Assembly (NCBI GenBank): GCA_011319805.1
Contig: SJRY01000302.1
Coordinates: 248,001-312,000, forward strand
Source: Macrocybe gigantea
Taxonomy: Eukaryota; Basidiomycota; Agaricomycetes; Agaricales; Callistosporiaceae
Reading direction: 5' to 3'
DNA: 64,000 bases
In this document: piece after piece, positions 22,161-35,438 of the stretch
Layout: every line of letters begins with the position of its first letter
How positions within the stretch are numbered: position 1 is the stretch's first letter
Notes under the pieces: model-generated
What the model was told of the DNA's origin: nothing
What the model saw: only the letters and a program-made list of their open reading frames with translations
Databases searched by the model: none
Translations under genes and position numbers: made by a program

Positions 22161-25100
22161 ATGCCACCACGCCCGCCGTCCGACGTGTTCCGTCCAAAGT
22201 TGCCCCTCGACCCTTTCGCCGTCCTCGACCAATCCCAGCCATGGCATGCTCGCCTCCGCTCTCTCGCCCCTACGCCGCAGCCTCACACCATCCTCGTCCT
22301 TGGTGCACCCACCCCCGCAGACCTCGCCCCCCTCACCTCTTCACCACACCTTGCCCACTCTCTCCTCATCATGGCGACGCACACTCCACCCCCCATCCCG
22401 CCTCTCGCTCCAGGCGCACCCGGGCCCACCATCATCGTCCTCCACCTGCCCGGCCCGCTCGCAGCACATGATTCGGGTGCGCTCAGACTTGCCAACCTCA
22501 TTGAGCGCGCCGAGCGCGTCGCATATCGGTGGTTGTGCTTGGAGCCTCGTGCCGCCCCTCGCATCCAACAGCTCGCAGAGGAACACCCTGGCGGCGAGTT
22601 CACGGTGTCTGAGCCCGTGGAGCTTGCTCCGACTGTTAGGCCCTCGCCGAACCCGCTCGGCCCAGTGTTGATGCCATCGTCGCTGGGGACGGCGTCTCCA
22701 TTGGCGAGGCCGTATGCCCGCTCTCCTCTGTCCGAGACCGATTCTGACGCGGAAAGCACTGTTTCAATGTCCTCTTCTGTGTCGTCAGTGGCGTCTGGCC
22801 TATCGACTGCGTCATCGTCACGGAGCTTGGGCAGCCGCATCAGGATCCGGCAGCAACAGCACAAATCTTCTTTTGGCGTCAAGCCTTCTAAACATCAGCA
22901 TGACCATCACCCCTTCACCGCCCTCATAAACTTCTTGCCGAGTGCTTTGCCGGACAAGGCCTTGCTCAAGAATGCCATTCTTGTGACCACGCTTGCCGCT
23001 CCGTTCCTGACTCCCGTCCCTCCATTAACTGGCTTTGCATCAACTATCACAAAGCTCAAACTGCCAAAGATTCCAAAGCGTTCCCATGTCTTTGAGAGAC
23101 ATGCATCCCGCTCTTCGTCTCTCGCAGCTTCCGCAGCGTCGTCGTCGACTTCTCTCTCATCAAAAGCGGCGACGCCTCGTAAGAAGCGTAAATCCATTTT
23201 TGCAAATATCGCCACCTCCTTTTCCTCCCCCTCTTCTCCCACCACACCTTCAATGATGTCGTCTGCTACGATGCTGGTGGCGGGCCCAGACGATCAAGGT
23301 GGCGTAACATCATCACCAAACCTGTCTCTATCCTCGCGGTCAACGCATTCCCAGTCCTCTCGTACACGCACGCGTTCCCGGCTTTCTGTCTTCTTCTCGT
23401 CCGGTGCTAAATCGGCGGATTCCTTGTTCGCCGAGCGCCCTGGAAAGGCCAAACTGAAAGAGGCTGATCCTTCACCCCCTACCCCGCCTCTGCCAGCCTC
23501 CTTGACCGCTCGAAGACCACGCATCGTGCACGTTCTTCCCTATTCGGCTTCGTACCATGCAAGTAACAGCGTAGCACACACGCCACTGTCATCAGCTTCC
23601 TCGTCATCATCCCTGCTGGTCGCCGCAGGGGGACCTCGGGCCCCAGCACGTTCTTCGCCTCCGTCTTCGAGAAGTTCATCTCCCTCCTTGTCCCCACCAT
23701 CCGCCTACACGTTCCAGCACCGACATCGCGCGACAACCAACCCTACGGTGCCTCAGATGCCCTACCCTGCGCCCAGCCGGTCCTACTCTGGTTCGTTTGC
23801 CACTCGCACGTCGTCGGGCGGAGCTGCGGGGCCAGTGGCACTTGGAGGACGGAGGGAGAAGAAGACAAAGCTTGTGCAGGGCATTGAGCAGTTCTTGCTT
23901 TCGTTCGCATATCCGCTCTCGCTGCCTCCTTCGCTGGCGTCTGAAAACTCTCTGCCACCGTCAAGGAGGTCTTCAGTCGTGATGACATCCGGATCGCTTC
24001 CGGGTATCTCAAACGGCTTAGCTGCCAGTGGTGAAAATACTGTCGGGAATGCTGGAGCAGGGTCAGATGGTAGGAGCAGTGGTAGGGGCTTGAAGTCAAT
24101 CTTGGAGATGGCGCGGCGCACCCAATTCCGTTCCTAGTCCCTGCGGGTCTCCTGGGCTGGAACTGCGCTGTTCGAGAACAGGAAGAAGGAAACAGTACGC
24201 TGGTCCTCCCGAGCGTGTCCGGAGACGAGCAATTGATGATAAGCCTGGGAGAGCTGGTGTTGATCGGCGCTCTGGACAAGGTCGCATGTGGGTACACCTA
24301 CGGACGAGGTGATAGCCTCAGTGAGAAGAAGAGGAGTGATGAGGTCGAGGATAGTGTGTGGCCCAGAGCGTGGATTAGTGATGGTGGCGATGTCTGCGTG
24401 ACCTTGGACGGCGACAGCGCTGAGCGCACGAATGAGCAAGCAAATGGAAACGTGAGTGCACTTTCGACGGTGATAGTTCCCGTTCCGATACCGCCTCCAA
24501 TACCGCCTCCGAAGCCCGCGCTACCTCAGACGACAGGACGCATCAGCCAAGCGCTTGAGCCACTTGCGCTAGACGATGGTGGCGTTGCCGCTGCTTCTGT
24601 GCACACGAAGCGTGAGCAACGGGAAGAAGAAAAGATGCAAGAGGTTGGAAAGCCTCACCGAGTTCCGGGCCTAGGACAGGAGGAATCGCCTGAGAAGTGG
24701 CAGAAGTGGAAGAGCAAGAACGCGCGACGCAACGAGGCGGGACTCCCCACGCCGCCAGAGAGCTCGTCCAGTATGGATGGTTCGTCTGAGGGCTCACAGC
24801 GCGAGGAGCCTGAGGTGGTGGAAGATGAAAGTTCGAAAGAAGACGCGGGCATCGTTGACGCGGAACGGCCTCGTTCGACTCGACCATTTGTCGATACTAG
24901 ACCGCAAGGCGACGAAGGAGTGCACAGACGGGGAGAAGGAGACGTGTCAAGCTTTGACTCTAGCACGGGCGATAAGCCTAAGACTTTTGCGGATACCTCC
25001 ATTGCCGGTCTTTCGCCTGCGCGCAGTCACGAGCGTTCACCGAAATCGAAAAAGAGGTCGCTCCTCATTGGCGGGCAGTCGAAAGCACTAGGTGATGTTG

Positions 25101-25566
25101 ATGGTGGTGCAGGCAATGGTGATGGTGGCGTCAGTGCTTCAGAACGAAAATATGACGCAGACCAGGTGAGTAGGGTTGGTTTCACTTTCGCACGTGGGAG
25201 ATGGCGGCCTAACGATGTCATCTGCAGAAATGGGGTTGCGCTCGCGGCCACGACGGGGAAGCGGTCTCAGCGATTCCTCGTGCTGGTCAACAAGACCGAT
25301 ACAGCAGCCTTCCTCACTCTATTTCTGACGTCGCAGGGTCGGATGAGCGTGTTACAAATAATGCCAGCGGAACTGCTCCGGTTGGCTGGCTCCCTAGAGG
25401 CGAGGATAAGATGAGGTCTATTTATAGACCAGAGGCCGAGCGAAGGGATGAGTCGAACCACGCCCTGAGTGAAACGGACCATGCCGGGGAGCATGGAGGT
25501 GACAAAGGCAAACGACACAGAAAGTTCAGTGTTGGGAAGCTACTTAGACGGTTGGTGCCAGTCTAG
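22161..25566 (+). CDS. Large Ser/Pro-rich protein of unknown function
   Basis: ATG 22161 opens a long low-complexity protein of about 1,100 residues. The N-terminal 170 residues look globular (KLPLDPFAVLDQSQPWHARL, then VLGAPTPADLAPLTSSPHLA). Long Ser/Thr/Pro and Arg-Ser tracts follow. The first frame stops at 24135-24137, and coding continues in the next frame as GLLGWNCAVREQEEGNSTL followed by ISLGELVLIGALDKVACGYT. The link is either a 68-nt intron (24070-24137, phase compatible) or one missing base near 24112. The second option reads naturally as LEMARAHPIPFLVPAGLLGW. A further intron follows DADQ near 25165, and the protein ends RKFSVGKLLRRLVPV, a basic amphipathic tail, with a stop at 25564-25566. 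I recognise no domain. A membrane-associated or scaffold role is only a guess. Confidence 0.6.
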
Positions 25567-26239
25567 AGACTCGTCATTTGGGCTTCTTCTGGTCAAAAAA
25601 GTTCTCATTCTATCCCCAACGTTCTGGTTTCACGGACGGGATTGTTTGCTGGAACGTCACTTTTATTCTTCCTTTCCGCCATTGATCAATTTTTTGTTTC
25701 TTATGACATCGCATCCATCTATTCATCTGCACAGAAATTTGAATTTTCTCGTTCGCGCTCATTTTTACCATTCTGTCTCTCGTTTTACGATGCTTATCAT
25801 ACGACACATTTACACTACCATGACCTCTAGCCAAAGTAATTCTCATTCTTGTTTTTCTACTTTTTTTTTCACCTATTTTCGGACACTCCTTTCATCCACC
25901 AATCCTTATACGCATCTCGAATTATGGACCATCTTTGCAGAACATTCTTTCCTTCTATGAATGCGACTTGTTCTTTTTCCTTGCTGTCAATTGTAACAAT
26001 ACCTGCAATCGTGTACATGCATCTATGTGTCCGTCTTATCTCTTGCTGTTCAATTAAAACATGCCAGTCTTAGCTTTGAATCCCCTTGGCAGATGCGATA
26101 GGTGCGACTAGTGGTCTGAATCTTGTTTCGGAAATCGGGTTCAAAGCGATCTCTCCCACTTGGCTGGAACCGAGCTGTGATGCACTTGAATCAGCGCCTT
26201 CAGAAGAACTAGAAAATCTCGTCCGCGACAGAAAAAGCA
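25567..26239. other. Intergenic, T-rich
   Basis: 670 bp, rich in T and TTC tracts, with no supported gene. It holds the 3' flank of the Ser/Pro-rich gene and the 5' flank of the TenA-like gene. Confidence 0.4.
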
Positions 26240-27134
26240 ATGTCTCTGCCTTCAGACAGCAGCCGTCAGAGCTTTTCGTTGACCGCTCGTCTCGTCGACG
26301 GCCCGTCCCGATCGACATACGAAACAGCGACAAAGTGCCACCCGTTCCTCGTCTGTGCCGCAGCTGGAACGCTCTCCACCGCGCTGCTGTCGCTCTGGCT
26401 GTCTCAGGACAGGATCTATGCGTCTCAAGCATATCCGAAATTCATCGGCGCGCTGATCGCGAGAATCCCATTCGGCGTCGCGGTTCGCGGCGGTGATGCC
26501 GATGGCAGAACCGGAGACTCGAGGGTAGAGGAGCTTCGAATGAGGGTTCTGAAAATTTTGGTGTTTTCGCTGGAGAACATCGTGAGAGAGGTAGAGTTTT
26601 TTGAGACAACGGCTCAAAGGCTTGGGTTGGATTTGGATCGCTGGGCGGAGAGGAAGGCGACGAGGGACTATACTGCCGAGATGGCCAGGATAGGAACTTC
26701 TAATGACGGGTACGGCGTTGAGGAAGGCTTACTATTCCTGTGGGCGATGGAAAAGGTAAAACGGCACCGGACTGACAGCAGCGTTCTGCAAAAAGCTGCT
26801 GAAATCTCAAACATAATAGACTGACATCCGCTTATAGGTGTACTTAGATGCGTGGACAAATGTGCACAAGTCTCTGTCGACGGAGTCCAACGTTTCATCC
26901 GACGTTCAAGCCAAGAATCTCGAAGACAGCTATCCAGTCCTGCCCTTCTCCGAGAACTGGAGCACGGAGGAGTTCAAGAAGTTTGTGGACGACCTTGCGC
27001 AGCTGGTCGATGACGTCTATGCGTTCCGAGGGTTGGATAAGAATGATGCGGCCCTCCGCAGGGCGCAGAGTGTGTGGGAAAGGGTCTGCGAGCTGGAAGT
27101 CGGATTTTGGCCAGAAGAGAAGGAAGTTGCATGA
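26240..27134 (+). CDS. TenA/thiaminase II-like heme-oxygenase-fold protein
   Basis: Two exons, 26240-26755 and 26838-27134, encode 270 residues. HPFLVCAAAGTLSTALLSLW, WLSQDRIYASQAYPKFIGAL and IARIPFG match the start of the TenA/THI-4 fold. The long helices FSLENIVREVEFFETTAQRL and EEGLLFLWAMEKVYLDAWTN, and the C-terminal ENWSTEEFKKFVDDLAQLVD followed by a helix ending LEVGFWPEEKEVA, fit the rest. Family members salvage thiamine pyrimidines or have related hydrolase roles. In this fungal branch the substrate is unproven. The catalytic Cys of classical TenA is not evident to me, so the reaction may differ. Confidence 0.75.
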
Positions 27135-27999
27135 GTGGCTCAAAAATGATACTCGCCAAATTCGCGTCTTCACGTCCACCTGTGTAATAATTATCGCAAG
27201 GAAATTGGAGGACTGTTCATGTTCATGTTCCCGGGTAAACAGGTGCATTGAGCCCAAGAGTAGCCGCTGACCGAAGTAGGTTCCTAAGTAGTTTCATCGA
27301 TACGAAGAAGCACTTGTATGGCGAAGGCAGAAGATACCATGTCGCTTGCCGATGGATTGCGCGATCTAATGCCGATTGAAGAAGTGAAATCTCCAAACCG
27401 TGGGGCCCGACAGGATGCTATCATACAAGCAGCATCGCTTCGGACGCAGAAGGAGCGAAGTTGATGTGGATGCTTTCGAAGATTGCAACTTCCAATGCCT
27501 GCACATATTTGCAACTGATGCTCGATAACGGCAATTTTTCGTGAAATTCCCGGCGTAGGGGATAGATGTGATGCATGGAGAATCAGTGGCGCGTTTTGGA
27601 GATGGCGGGCACCGTAACTAAAGATGGAGGTCATGTGCATGGCAAGGTTTGATTAAGTGGACAACGAGGCGTGATGCAAACTAGCCCACCTTCATCAACA
27701 TAAGCCATTCGGGAGTAGAATTCGTAAGATGTGGAGCGTATCATGTCTTGCAACCTCCTAGATTCCACGGAGCGATCTGGGATGCTTCGACATATACGAT
27801 GTATAACAGAAAATGCGGAATGTGAATTTTACGCTGGAGTCCAGACATATCGAGCGCGATGAGTTCGTGTTTATTTTGGACGACGATGCCAAACACGTGC
27901 GCATCAGTCCGAATTTGAACGACGACCAGCACCATCGACTCGGTCGAACGCGACAGCGACAGCTTTCTCGTCCTCTTCTTGCGTACATATTTCAACACT
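27135..27999. other. Intergenic
   Basis: About 860 bp with no supported gene. Minus-strand open frames here overlap NDUFB7 antisense or have no recognised motif. Confidence 0.4.
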
Positions 28000-28458
28000 A
28001 TGGTATCGTCCACGACAGCATCACAGGAGGAACTCAAAGCACATAGGGTGCCGTTGGCTTGGAGAGATGGGTGTTCAGCGTACGTCGACCTGAGAAGTCT
28101 ATTCGACGGATAAGCAACCTGACTTGTGCTCTCCCTTTTCCGGTGGACGTTGTACGGTTCCGACAAATAGTCTTCTTCTGCCTTTGAACGTATGCCGAAA
28201 GGAGACTTTCTACGTGCCATGGAAATGCGAACACGAGCGACATACATACGAGAAGTACGTTTAGCGCATTTGGCATGTGACTCTAAGCCAAGTGGCTGAC
28301 GATCCACCCATGATCATAGATGCCAATATGACGAGTACGTTTTCTTACTACTCATTAAATGTCGTGCTGACGATGTATCGTCTTACCCCGATAGCTACGT
28401 CAGGAGAATGAAGGAGCTCTCCAAACGCAAGCTAGCTGCTGCTCAGGCAGAGGAGTAG
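28000..28458 (+). CDS. NDUFB7: NADH:ubiquinone oxidoreductase subunit NDUFB7 (B18)
   Basis: Four exons, 28000-28079, 28171-28254, 28320-28334 and 28395-28458, encode 80 residues. The protein reads HRVPLAWRDGCSALLLPLNV, CRKETFYVPWKCEHERHTYE and KCQYDDYVRRMKELSKRK. It has the twin CX9C motif (C-SALLLPLNV-C and C-EHERHTYEK-C) of this intermembrane-space accessory subunit of complex I, imported through Mia40. The third exon is only 15 nt, and the last cysteine of the second motif is encoded in it. All splice sites are GT...AG and keep frame. The length is close to that of other fungal orthologues. Confidence 0.92.
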
Positions 28459-29340
28459 ATTGTCCTGGATTCATCGCTTCACACTAATAAATAGAGCCTT
28501 CTCAAATCTCTCGATCCCGCAGACCTTTGCCTTTCTGTTAAGGGTATTTCTGCGCCCGTTTCAATACCAAAGCTGCAAAAGCACTGCAGGAAATCGACAT
28601 GATGATGTGCTCACTGTGGCCGTGCTGATATCATCATTTATTTTGCTTCATGCATGACCAGTGCTTTTCATACCAGGTGAAGCTTTCGAGGACGGGCATC
28701 ATCACAGTCAAGCCAGTGGTCCTGAAGGAAGGTTGCCGAGGGCCAGGCGTCACATTTCGGTGGCTTACATGAAGAGCCACAGTAAGGAGCCAATGAACAA
28801 TATTCCGGTCAGATTTCGTGCTATGGAGCATTCTTGAATCAAGGAGATTCCAACGGATATTGAGAGATAAAGACTTAGCCCCATAGAACGAAGGACGCTT
28901 GGTTACGCTGCATTCGACATCATAATAGAACTCATGAGCTTTGCGATGAGCCATATGAGTTCGTTGGGTATACTTGGGAACATCAAACAGATTTGGAATG
29001 GAAGGACTACATCGCTCTCTATGATGCAGCGACGCTAAAAGCACTCGTGATGATCAGTGAACAGAGATTGGTACATAACCATAGAATGTGATGGAGAACA
29101 ATCATATTGATATTGCATATTGAAGCTGCTGGTAAGGTCTTGGTTCGAATTTCAATTGCTGACTAATCAGAACTATTGTTACGTCACTCGCACCGTTACA
29201 CCCATTTTGGTGCCTCTCAACAAAACCTGGAGAAACTGGACGTCGACGACTCTATCTAGCCATACTTTCTCTTCATCTTATCGCTCAACTCGCAGATAGT
29301 CGTGTAGAACACTTTATTTTCGGGAAGCGCCTATCTGACC
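28459..29340. other. Intergenic
   Basis: About 880 bp with no supported gene. A 136-codon minus-strand frame (29044-28634) has no recognised motif. The right end is the ATG11 promoter. Confidence 0.4.
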
Positions 29341-32300
29341 ATGCTTCAGATATGTCGTGCAGAGGACGGTCAGGTATTCCAGGTGAGGCAACGTGGTACT
29401 ATTGAGTTTGACGCACGCCGTCTTAATGATCGTATGGCCTAGGTCAATGCTTCCTTACGCGATATCGAGCGGTTCGGAGCCTGATTTAATAAGTGCAAAC
29501 TTGCAGCCTACTCATCGATAGGCAATAGGATTGGCAGTTTAGAACTGTTTCTGCAGCAGGAAACGGGTGTAGACCAGAACGCTATCCTGGCATATCTTTC
29601 CGATGGACGACGACTCACCAACAGTAACGTTCGTGAGCTTGCTGGATCGCATGACCAGGTATCAACTCTGTCTGTTCGTCACGTCTTACATCGTGACTGA
29701 CACAACTCACGTCGCAGTCCATCTACGTCTTCAACAAATACTATCTTGACGATGAGTTAGAAGATGTCTTGCGCGAGCTTAAAGTGGAAGCACCCTTGCA
29801 ACCGCCCATTGAAGGTGTGTTGCGAAACTTTATGATAATGACCACGTTATGAACCGCCCAGATTGCGCCACCAGAAAGCATTGCGGCAACACCCCCTTTT
29901 CGCCCCTCCCAGCTTGCAACGTCCTATCTCCGTACCGCGCACGTACACCACGATCACATCACCCACATACTCGTTTCTATGCATTATCAATATGAAGCTA
30001 TGCGAATAGCCTCTGGGAGCCTGGATCTCAATGTGCTCGCCATCGTTGACACGTTTGACGGGATAGCGGTTGGCACTAAGCGAGAGTTGGATAAACAAGC
30101 GGCGCTGCTCGCTGGGCATGAGGCAGACCTCGATCTTATCGGCAAGGTAAAGGTCCACGTCGACTTCTTGTCGCCAGGCGTACGCAGGTCGATAGAGGCT
30201 GGTGATAAGCCGCGGACATTAGGAGATTATGTCTCCTTCATCAAGATGCGACAAGTGGCAGAGACGTGTACCCGAATACATGGTACGTATATGCTCAAGC
30301 CAGGTTTTATGCAGTCTAACGACATCTCCATGTCGCAGAGGATCTCAAGACTCGATTCTGCCAAACCGAACAAATGGTCGCACGTCTTACGGAGGCCACG
30401 GATGCAATTCGATCAGCGGTTGCGAACAAGAGGTGTGATCCTTCTGCACTAGTGAAAGCAAGCTGCTTAAACCGCGCAGGCTCCTTGATGATGCTGAGAC
30501 CTGTTTACGGAGATCCCAGGACCTTTTTCATCAAATAACCAACGGAGCAACGACCCTAGATGGTGGGCCACCCTTAAGGTCGAATTTTTTTTTTGTTAAA
30601 CCGTCCTCATTGTTGCCAGCGCCCGTATCAGATCCTGATACAGTGCTACAAGGTAACACGTCACTTTATTATGAAAGCTATGCATATTCCCATGAAGCTT
30701 CCATCCCAAGATCTTCGACAGCTGGATATGGCCCTTCGTAACGAGTTGTTGTTTATGGCAAATACGAAGGTATACGCGCATACCATCTAAATTGAGGCGT
30801 CCGCTCATCTGACTGTCACAGAATGCATATACGCAACAATGCATGGGACTTCTACGGCAATTAAGCGCCACGAACAATGATATGGTTCAGATTCCTCCGT
30901 TACTGACGGCTCTCCAGGCTAGTCTTCGTGGAAAGAGCAGTTTTGCTCATATACAAAGGCTGCACAATATGCTTTATGTTTATGGTGCAACTGTCATAGA
31001 GATCGTCCGTCGTAAGGAGTTTTGTGAGTTCCTCCCAGTCGCGTTTCATTCTGATTAGTTCTCACGATTCTGCTAGCTCGTTTTTTTTACCAGAGGGCAC
31101 AGAGCATCCTCGAAGTGATGGCGAAGCTTTCGTAGGTCCTTTATGTCTTTTCCCCTTCCCTGAAATACCTGACACAGGCCAGAGCGGGAGAGCGAAAACG
31201 CCGGCAAGTATATAGAGGCGAGGTCCATGGACAACTGCCCTTTGACACACGTGGAATGGATGATCCTGTTCCCACAGTGGACTTTTCTCCGACAGGCAGC
31301 CTTGAGAATCCATATTCGCTAGAACGGGGAGACGTTGACGGTAATTGGCTTGTGTTGCTCCTGTCGAATTTGCCTGATGCGGTGTACAGGCCTTCTTCGT
31401 GTCCTTGATGATTTAGAACAGTATTCGCTGGATAACGATGATGCCGCTGCCCTGCGAGCCGTAAGGGATTGCCGAGCGAGTCTTGAAAAGCTCATTGTGA
31501 AGATGGACAGCTTAGAGTCTGGTTTCGACCGCATCGCCGAGAGATCATGTTGGTCATTCTGACTTCAAACCATCTCATCTTGGCTAACACTTGATTTTGC
31601 AGTACTCTCTGCATCTCATATATCTGCATCCAGGCGTCGTTGTTAGTTGTCTTTCCGTCCTTCTGGCAATGTGCTCACCCTGCACTTAGCCATTGAAGCG
31701 GATGAGCGAGCGTATCAAGAGCTCGTTGACCAGCTTCATTCCGTGCAAGAGGCGAAGACGCGTCAAGAGTCTGTCTTTGAAGAAGAACGAAGCTCTCTTC
31801 AGGCCGAGGTCAGCCGGCTCAGGACGAGCCTTCAGGACGCGGAAAATGCAATGGATGAGGACAAGGACCGCACCAGTCGCCTGGAAAGGGAACTCCATCA
31901 AGTACGGACACAGCTAGAGACTGAGATAAGCGCGCGTCGCATTGTCGAAGAACGAAATATGTCGCTGTCAGCGGACATTGACCGTCAGCGCACAACCCTG
32001 GCGGCTGCATTGGCAGATGCAACTGAGCAGGCAATGGCAACAGAGAGTCTTCGCCAGGAGCTCGCACAAACGAAGGTCGAATATGAAGAGATTAAAATCC
32101 TAGAGAGTCGGAACGCCGAAAAGATTAACAGCCTGCTAGAAGAACAGGCTTTGACGCTAAAGAATCTTGAAGGGGCTCGCGCTCGTGGGGAGGACTTGGA
32201 GGCTCAGATCAAAGCAGCGCGGGCAGAAAGCGAAGAGGTCCATCGTGCACTGAGGAGGCGAGCGAAGACAAGGACCGCCTCTTGCGTGCTCAAGCTTCCG

Positions 32301-34242
32301 AGCACGACCGCATAATACGGGACCACATAGCGGAGGCCGACGGCGACCGTGCCGTTTTGGAGAGGCAATTCTTTGAATTAAAGGCTGTCCAGGAGCACAC
32401 AGATCGCCAAGTCAAGGATCTCAAGGCTGAGATCGAGATCGCGAACTCGGATGGCGCCAGCCTCAGGGTTGAACTTCTACGAGTTGAACACGAACTGGGC
32501 GACGCGCGACACATCGAACGCCTGCTGCGGGACGACCTAAAGGCTGGCCAGGCGTCTCGCTCTGATTTTGAGCAACGGCTAGAAGACAGCAGCCGACTGA
32601 TAGCTCAGATCTTAGATGTCGCAATAACCTTCCGCAATTCCCATGTCAAGGCGCTCGACTTAGCACAGACCATGGTGTCGCATCCTGGCACGTCTAGGCA
32701 ATCAGCCAATATGACAGAGTCGCTGTTCAATTCCGGACTGCGACATAGCATCATTCGGCCACACGATGAACCCTCACCCATTGACCCCTCCGACCCTGCC
32801 GCCGCTCTCGAGATCCTCCGTTCCTTCGATCATGACCACTTTTTGGAAGCCATCTCAAAGGCTGGCACCACCATTCGCAAATGGCAAAAGCAATGCAAGG
32901 ATTACAGAGAACGCGCCAAAGGCAAAATTTCGTTCAGAAACTTTGCTAAAGGCGATCTGGCTCTTTTTCTCCCGACGAGAAATTCGGTGTCTAAACCATG
33001 GGCTGCATTCAATGGTAAGTCCATTGCCCATGTCGCTACACTCATCTGGGGATAGAGAACATGAGCTGATGTCCAAAACTTCGTCTTTCATTTCAGTGTC
33101 TTTCCCACACTACTTTCTTCAGGCCACCGACCATCTGGCTGAGCAGCTGAAGACCCGAGAATGGATCGTTGCGAGGATCACATCAATAACGGAACGTGTC
33201 GTAGACCGCCAGGTACGGACGTGACATTAACTGCCCATTCTAGATTTATCTGACCGGGACCTTCTTGTTTTTGTAGGACCCGTCAAGCAACCCATATGGT
33301 CTGAGCGATGGCATTAAATATTACATGCTCGAAGTGGAAGACTGGACCCAGCCTAGCCACGGTAAGCGACGAGTGTCATCGAAGAAGACTTCCCATGATA
33401 AGAAAGAATCTGAAAATGTCGGGACAACTTCTCCGCCTCCGGCCTTGCCCCCGGGACCTCCGGAGGCTGAAGTCGAAGATGTCTTTACAGTCACACACCC
33501 TCCAAACTCTCACCTATTTCCAGCAAGGTCTCGGTCGAATTCTACGCCCGCTGCTCGCCCATCATCATTGTCTCGCCTTCTAGCACAAGCACCCTCTGAT
33601 AGTTATTTAGAACCCGTGCCACAGTCACCCCCAGAAAGGTCGCCTTCGCCCCCGACATCTCCGCCTGCTCTTCTACCCGTGGCATCCGTGCAGCCGGGGT
33701 CAATAACTACCCATGCTCCCGTCATTCCTTCGCCGCTGCGTCCAGGATCCAGAGCATCGCGGCTATCTACTACTTCCAAATTTTCATTTGGACGTGTCCC
33801 CGCCGTGACTGGTTCCCCGATGGCAAAGGCCGCTCCCACGACAGCGCTCTCTGAGCAACCGATGATATCATCTTCGCCCTCATCAGGTGGAAGCAGCCCG
33901 TTCGGTCTCCCACACACTCCCTCACCAGACGAATCAGCCTCTGAAGGTATGGCCAACCTGCTCGTCAACCGGCGCAGAACTACGTCATATCATATTCCCA
34001 AAACGTCACCCTTTGCGGCCAATACCTCGACGCCGGGCAAATCTGGCCAAACGCAAAGACCAACAATGACAGCTACTAGCACACTGGCCAGCCTGGCAAG
34101 CAGTTGGGGCGTGTCGTTTGGCAGAAAGAAGAAGGTCGAGGTCGGAGTTGAGAGTTCCTCGAGATCTATCGTTACTTCGCCTGCCGATGCGGCGCAATCT
34201 TCTGACGGCCTACCAATCGCCATGTCATCTTCGCCCTCGTAG
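29341..34242 (+). CDS. ATG11: Autophagy-related protein 11, selective autophagy scaffold
   Basis: The N-terminus MLQICRAEDGQVFQVNASLR joins over an intron with a GTTCGG donor to LELFLQQETGVDQNAILAYL and a ubiquitin-like start domain. A helical region follows (HITHILVSMHYQYEAMRIAS, IHEDLKTRFCQTEQMVARLT, LRQLDMALRNELLFMANTKN). A long coiled coil runs about 31,700-32,630. The C-terminal ATG11 domain has FNVSFPHYFLQATDHLAEQL, REWIVARITSITERVVDRQ and NPYGLSDGIKYYMLEVEDW. A disordered Pro/Ser tail ends at 34242. The protein scaffolds cargo receptors and Atg1 kinase at the phagophore in selective autophagy. About twelve introns are needed. One break near 32,250 (AL|REASEDKDRLLRAQ) needs one extra base and no intron fits, so a sequence error is likely. 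Confidence 0.88.
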
Positions 34243-35438
34243 AAATTTTTCATCATGCAGTGACAGCGGCTGCTCAGCTCTGTGCATGCCGTTAGACCTT
34301 ACGATTCGAGGAGCCTTTCGCCATCTGGATTTTGCAATTTTTCTGTATCACTGCTTTATTGGTTTATGATATCTGCATGCATATTTTTACGACCTACATA
34401 ACGCATACCAATGGTAGTTTTGATCGTGTCCTCGGCCGACCGTATCAGTTCAGTGTGTTCGGATATGGGGAAGTACGTTAATATGGGAGGTTTATTGATT
34501 CCGGAGCCCCAAACCAAATAGATACGGGACCACATGTGTTCCACCTTCCGATTGCCAATAGCCGATCTCTCGAAACCATTTAACAGGCCAAGGAAGCCCA
34601 TGAAAACCGTCAAGCTTTGAGGTCTCATGGTTCAAACAAATTTTCCTTATCTGGGAGCGATAGCTTAAAAATCTACCACCCACATCTCGGCTTGTTTGGT
34701 GACTGATTCAACGCCGACAGCAGGTTCGTTAATGAAGCAGTTTGATGCAATGATGGCGGCCGGACCTATTGCAAGAATGGAAACGCGACCAATGGGTATC
34801 TGAGACAATTCACGGTCGCGGGGGAACCTCGGGGGCTATGGTGCTATTTCGGCGACGGCCAAGAGTTTGAATGGGGCAGGACAGGCCGCGATCAGGCGTA
34901 GACCGCAGTGACAAGGCATCTATGCCCAATGTTGTCTTTCTCAGGATGGTGGAAAAATCTCGTTGAAATGTCTGACATCGGGAAGTGAACGCCCTGGGAA
35001 GGAAGACAGTAGCGTTGGAAACATTTTCAAGGTTCGGGGAGGGCGAGCGGAAGGGCAGACAGGAGTGGAGCTGGCCCTAGAGAGGAAAAGTAGTTTGGAA
35101 GATAGCATGAAGGGGGCAAACAGTTTTTGATGGAGAAGAAGCAAGATGAGAGCCAGGCGCGTCAAGATTGTTACTGAATATCCACCGATGGCGACAGGCC
35201 GGTCAAACAACACCCACAAAAGGTAGGACCCGGTGGGCGTGGAGAACAACAACGTGCCTGCATACGAATTTCTTGATGTTCGTTCGAGTCGGCGTACCTC
35301 TGGAGAAACTGGAAAGGAGGGTCATCTGGACCATGCCATGTCGACGGCTCTAGCGTTCCCGGCGTGTCTCTAGTATAAAGTCCCACACAAGAGTATATCT
35401 TCGCTTCTTATCCGCTTCCTTCCATTCAAGCACCATAT
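34243..35438. other. Intergenic with sugar-transporter promoter
   Basis: 1.2 kb with no supported gene. Minus-strand frames are short or of biased composition. The TATA box of the downstream transporter is listed separately. Confidence 0.4.
35374..35380 (+). promoter_or_regulatory. TATA box of the sugar transporter gene
   Basis: TATAAAG lies 65 bp before the ATG at 35439. This suggests an inducible core promoter, as is common for nutrient transporters. Confidence 0.55.

Noticed and set aside
27741..28307. 188-codon minus-strand frame
   Set aside because: It overlaps NDUFB7 exons antisense and has no family resemblance, while the plus strand gives a complete conserved protein.
28634..29044. 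136-codon minus-strand frame between NDUFB7 and ATG11
   Set aside because: No motif and no sign of conservation. Length alone is not enough.
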